Shown: positions 5,581-6,338 of the stretch, one piece after another
Position numbering within the stretch: the first letter of the stretch is position 1
Layout of the letters: every line of letters starts with the position of its first letter
Origin: Clostridiales bacterium
GTDB taxonomy: Bacteria > Bacillota > Clostridia > Lachnospirales > WQUN01
Direction of reading: 5' to 3'
Assembly (NCBI GenBank): GCA_031271275.1
Contig: JAISWA010000284.1
Coordinates: forward strand, 1 to 6,338
Length of the DNA: 6,338 bases
Notes under the pieces: generated by a model
What the model was told of the DNA's origin: nothing
Databases searched by the model: none
What the model saw: only the letters and a program-made list of their open reading frames with translations
Position numbers and translations under genes: made by a program

Positions 5581-6338
5581 ATGAAGGTGGTACATTTTTT
5601 CGCGAACATCTGTAAAATAATTTTAATAGCCGCCATCTTACTGGGGCTCGGGTTTACTTTCTTCTCGGTGACGGTTCCCTCCGGTTACGCGGCGTATGTG
5701 AAGCGCTTCGGCAGGGCGGAAAACATCCACACCGCCCCCGGGCTGTATTTCAAGCTTCCCATGGACGAGGTTTCGTACATCCCCACCAACAAGCAGCTGT
5801 ATAACCTGAACCCTTCCGACGTTATCACGTTGGACAAAAAGACGATGAACGTCAGCAGCTTTGTCATTTGGCAGGTCACCGACCCCCGTTCCGTGATGGA
5901 GAACCTCGGCGCGGAATCGAATATCAACCCCCGTATCAACAGCATTGTTTATAACGCGCTTAAAAACACCCTTTCCAGTATGAATCAGGAGGAAATCATC
6001 ACCCTGCGGGGCGGCAGCCTTTCCGACGCCATACTGAACATGAGCCGCGAGCGCATGTCCGAGTTCGGCGTGGCGATTTCCGACGTAAAAATCAACAAAT
6101 TCGATTTGCCTTCCGACAATAAGGAAGCCGTATACCGGCGCATGATCAGCGAGCGGGACAGCATCGCCGCCATGTACCTTGCCGAAGGCGACGAGGAAGC
6201 GAAAAAAATCCGCAACGAAATCAAGCCCGAGACGGATATTCTCATCTCGACCGCGCGGGCGGACGCCGACAAACTGCGGGCGGAGGGCGAGGCGGAGTAC
6301 ATGCGCATTCTCGCGGAAGCGTACAACGGCGCAGACCG
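5581..6338 (+). CDS. hflC: HflC, SPFH-domain partner of HflK (3' end cut by window)
   Basis: The reading frame is open from the ATG at 5581 to the last base, giving 252 residues; family members are about 300-335 long, so roughly the final quarter is missing. AGGAGGG (5566-5572) lies 8 bases before the start and overlaps the last base region of hflK's stop context. Visible parts are a transmembrane helix (about 11-29), the SPFH domain (about 30-185, with YVKRFGRAENIHTAPGLYFKLP-type start at 39-60), and the strong HflC signature RRMISERDSIA.MY.AEG.EEAKKIR (186-211) leading into the long coiled helix. The motif identifies it as HflC rather than a second HflK. It should act with HflK as alternating subunits of the FtsH-associated complex, with most of the protein outside the cytoplasmic membrane. 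Nothing in the visible part appears broken. Confidence 0.92.
   Translation, partial: MKVVHFFANICKIILIAAILLGLGFTFFSVTVPSGYAAYVKRFGRAENIHTAPGLYFKLPMDEVSYIPTNKQLYNLNPSDVITLDKKTMNVSSFVIWQVTDPRSVMENLGAESNINPRINSIVYNALKNTLSSMNQEEIITLRGGSLSDAILNMSRERMSEFGVAISDVKINKFDLPSDNKEAVYRRMISERDSIAAMYLAEGDEEAKKIRNEIKPETDILISTARADADKLRAEGEAEYMRILAEAYNGAD

Noticed and set aside
4654..5595. Long minus-strand open frame (313 codons) opposite hflK
   Set aside because: It lies entirely antisense to hflK, whose protein matches its family throughout; the translation is rich in Gly, His and Arg, typical of a shadow frame, and has no ribosome binding site.

Overview
The window looks like chromosomal DNA from a Bacillota bacterium, probably a member of Clostridia. 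The grounds are strong GGAGG-type ribosome binding sites before every gene, GTG and TTG starts beside ATG, short intergenic gaps, and secreted proteins of a type common in that class. This placement is inferred from style, not from a marker gene. No RNA gene, CRISPR array or insertion sequence was seen.

Left part, minus strand (9-818): a complete Rpn-family PD-(D/E)xK nuclease gene with its own extended -10 promoter. Inside it, a second well-spaced ribosome binding site precedes an in-frame ATG at 239. This matches the gene-within-gene toxin/antitoxin layout reported for Rpn nucleases (full-length RpnL, C-terminal RpnS), and is the most interesting single signal in the window. A 310-base noncoding gap with several inverted repeats follows.

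Middle part, minus strand (4320 down to 1129): a three-gene cell-surface operon. Its order of transcription is a single-pass membrane protein with a beta-rich extracellular domain; a secreted protein with a Thr/Ser-Gly-Phe tandem repeat; and a 606-residue polytopic protein of the O-antigen ligase/polymerase (Wzy_C) family with an unusual beta-rich insert in its large outer loop. The first two genes are coupled, the stop codon of one lying in the ribosome binding site of the next. A strong intrinsic terminator sits between the second and third, so the enzyme is probably made at a lower level by read-through. One possible reading is a glycan ligase or oligosaccharyltransferase with a dedicated secreted acceptor, but nothing in the sequence proves it.

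Right part, plus strand (4597 to the window end): hflK and hflC, the SPFH-domain pair known to form a membrane complex around the FtsH protease. They run divergently from the surface operon across an AT-rich gap holding candidate promoters for both directions. hflC is cut by the window edge.
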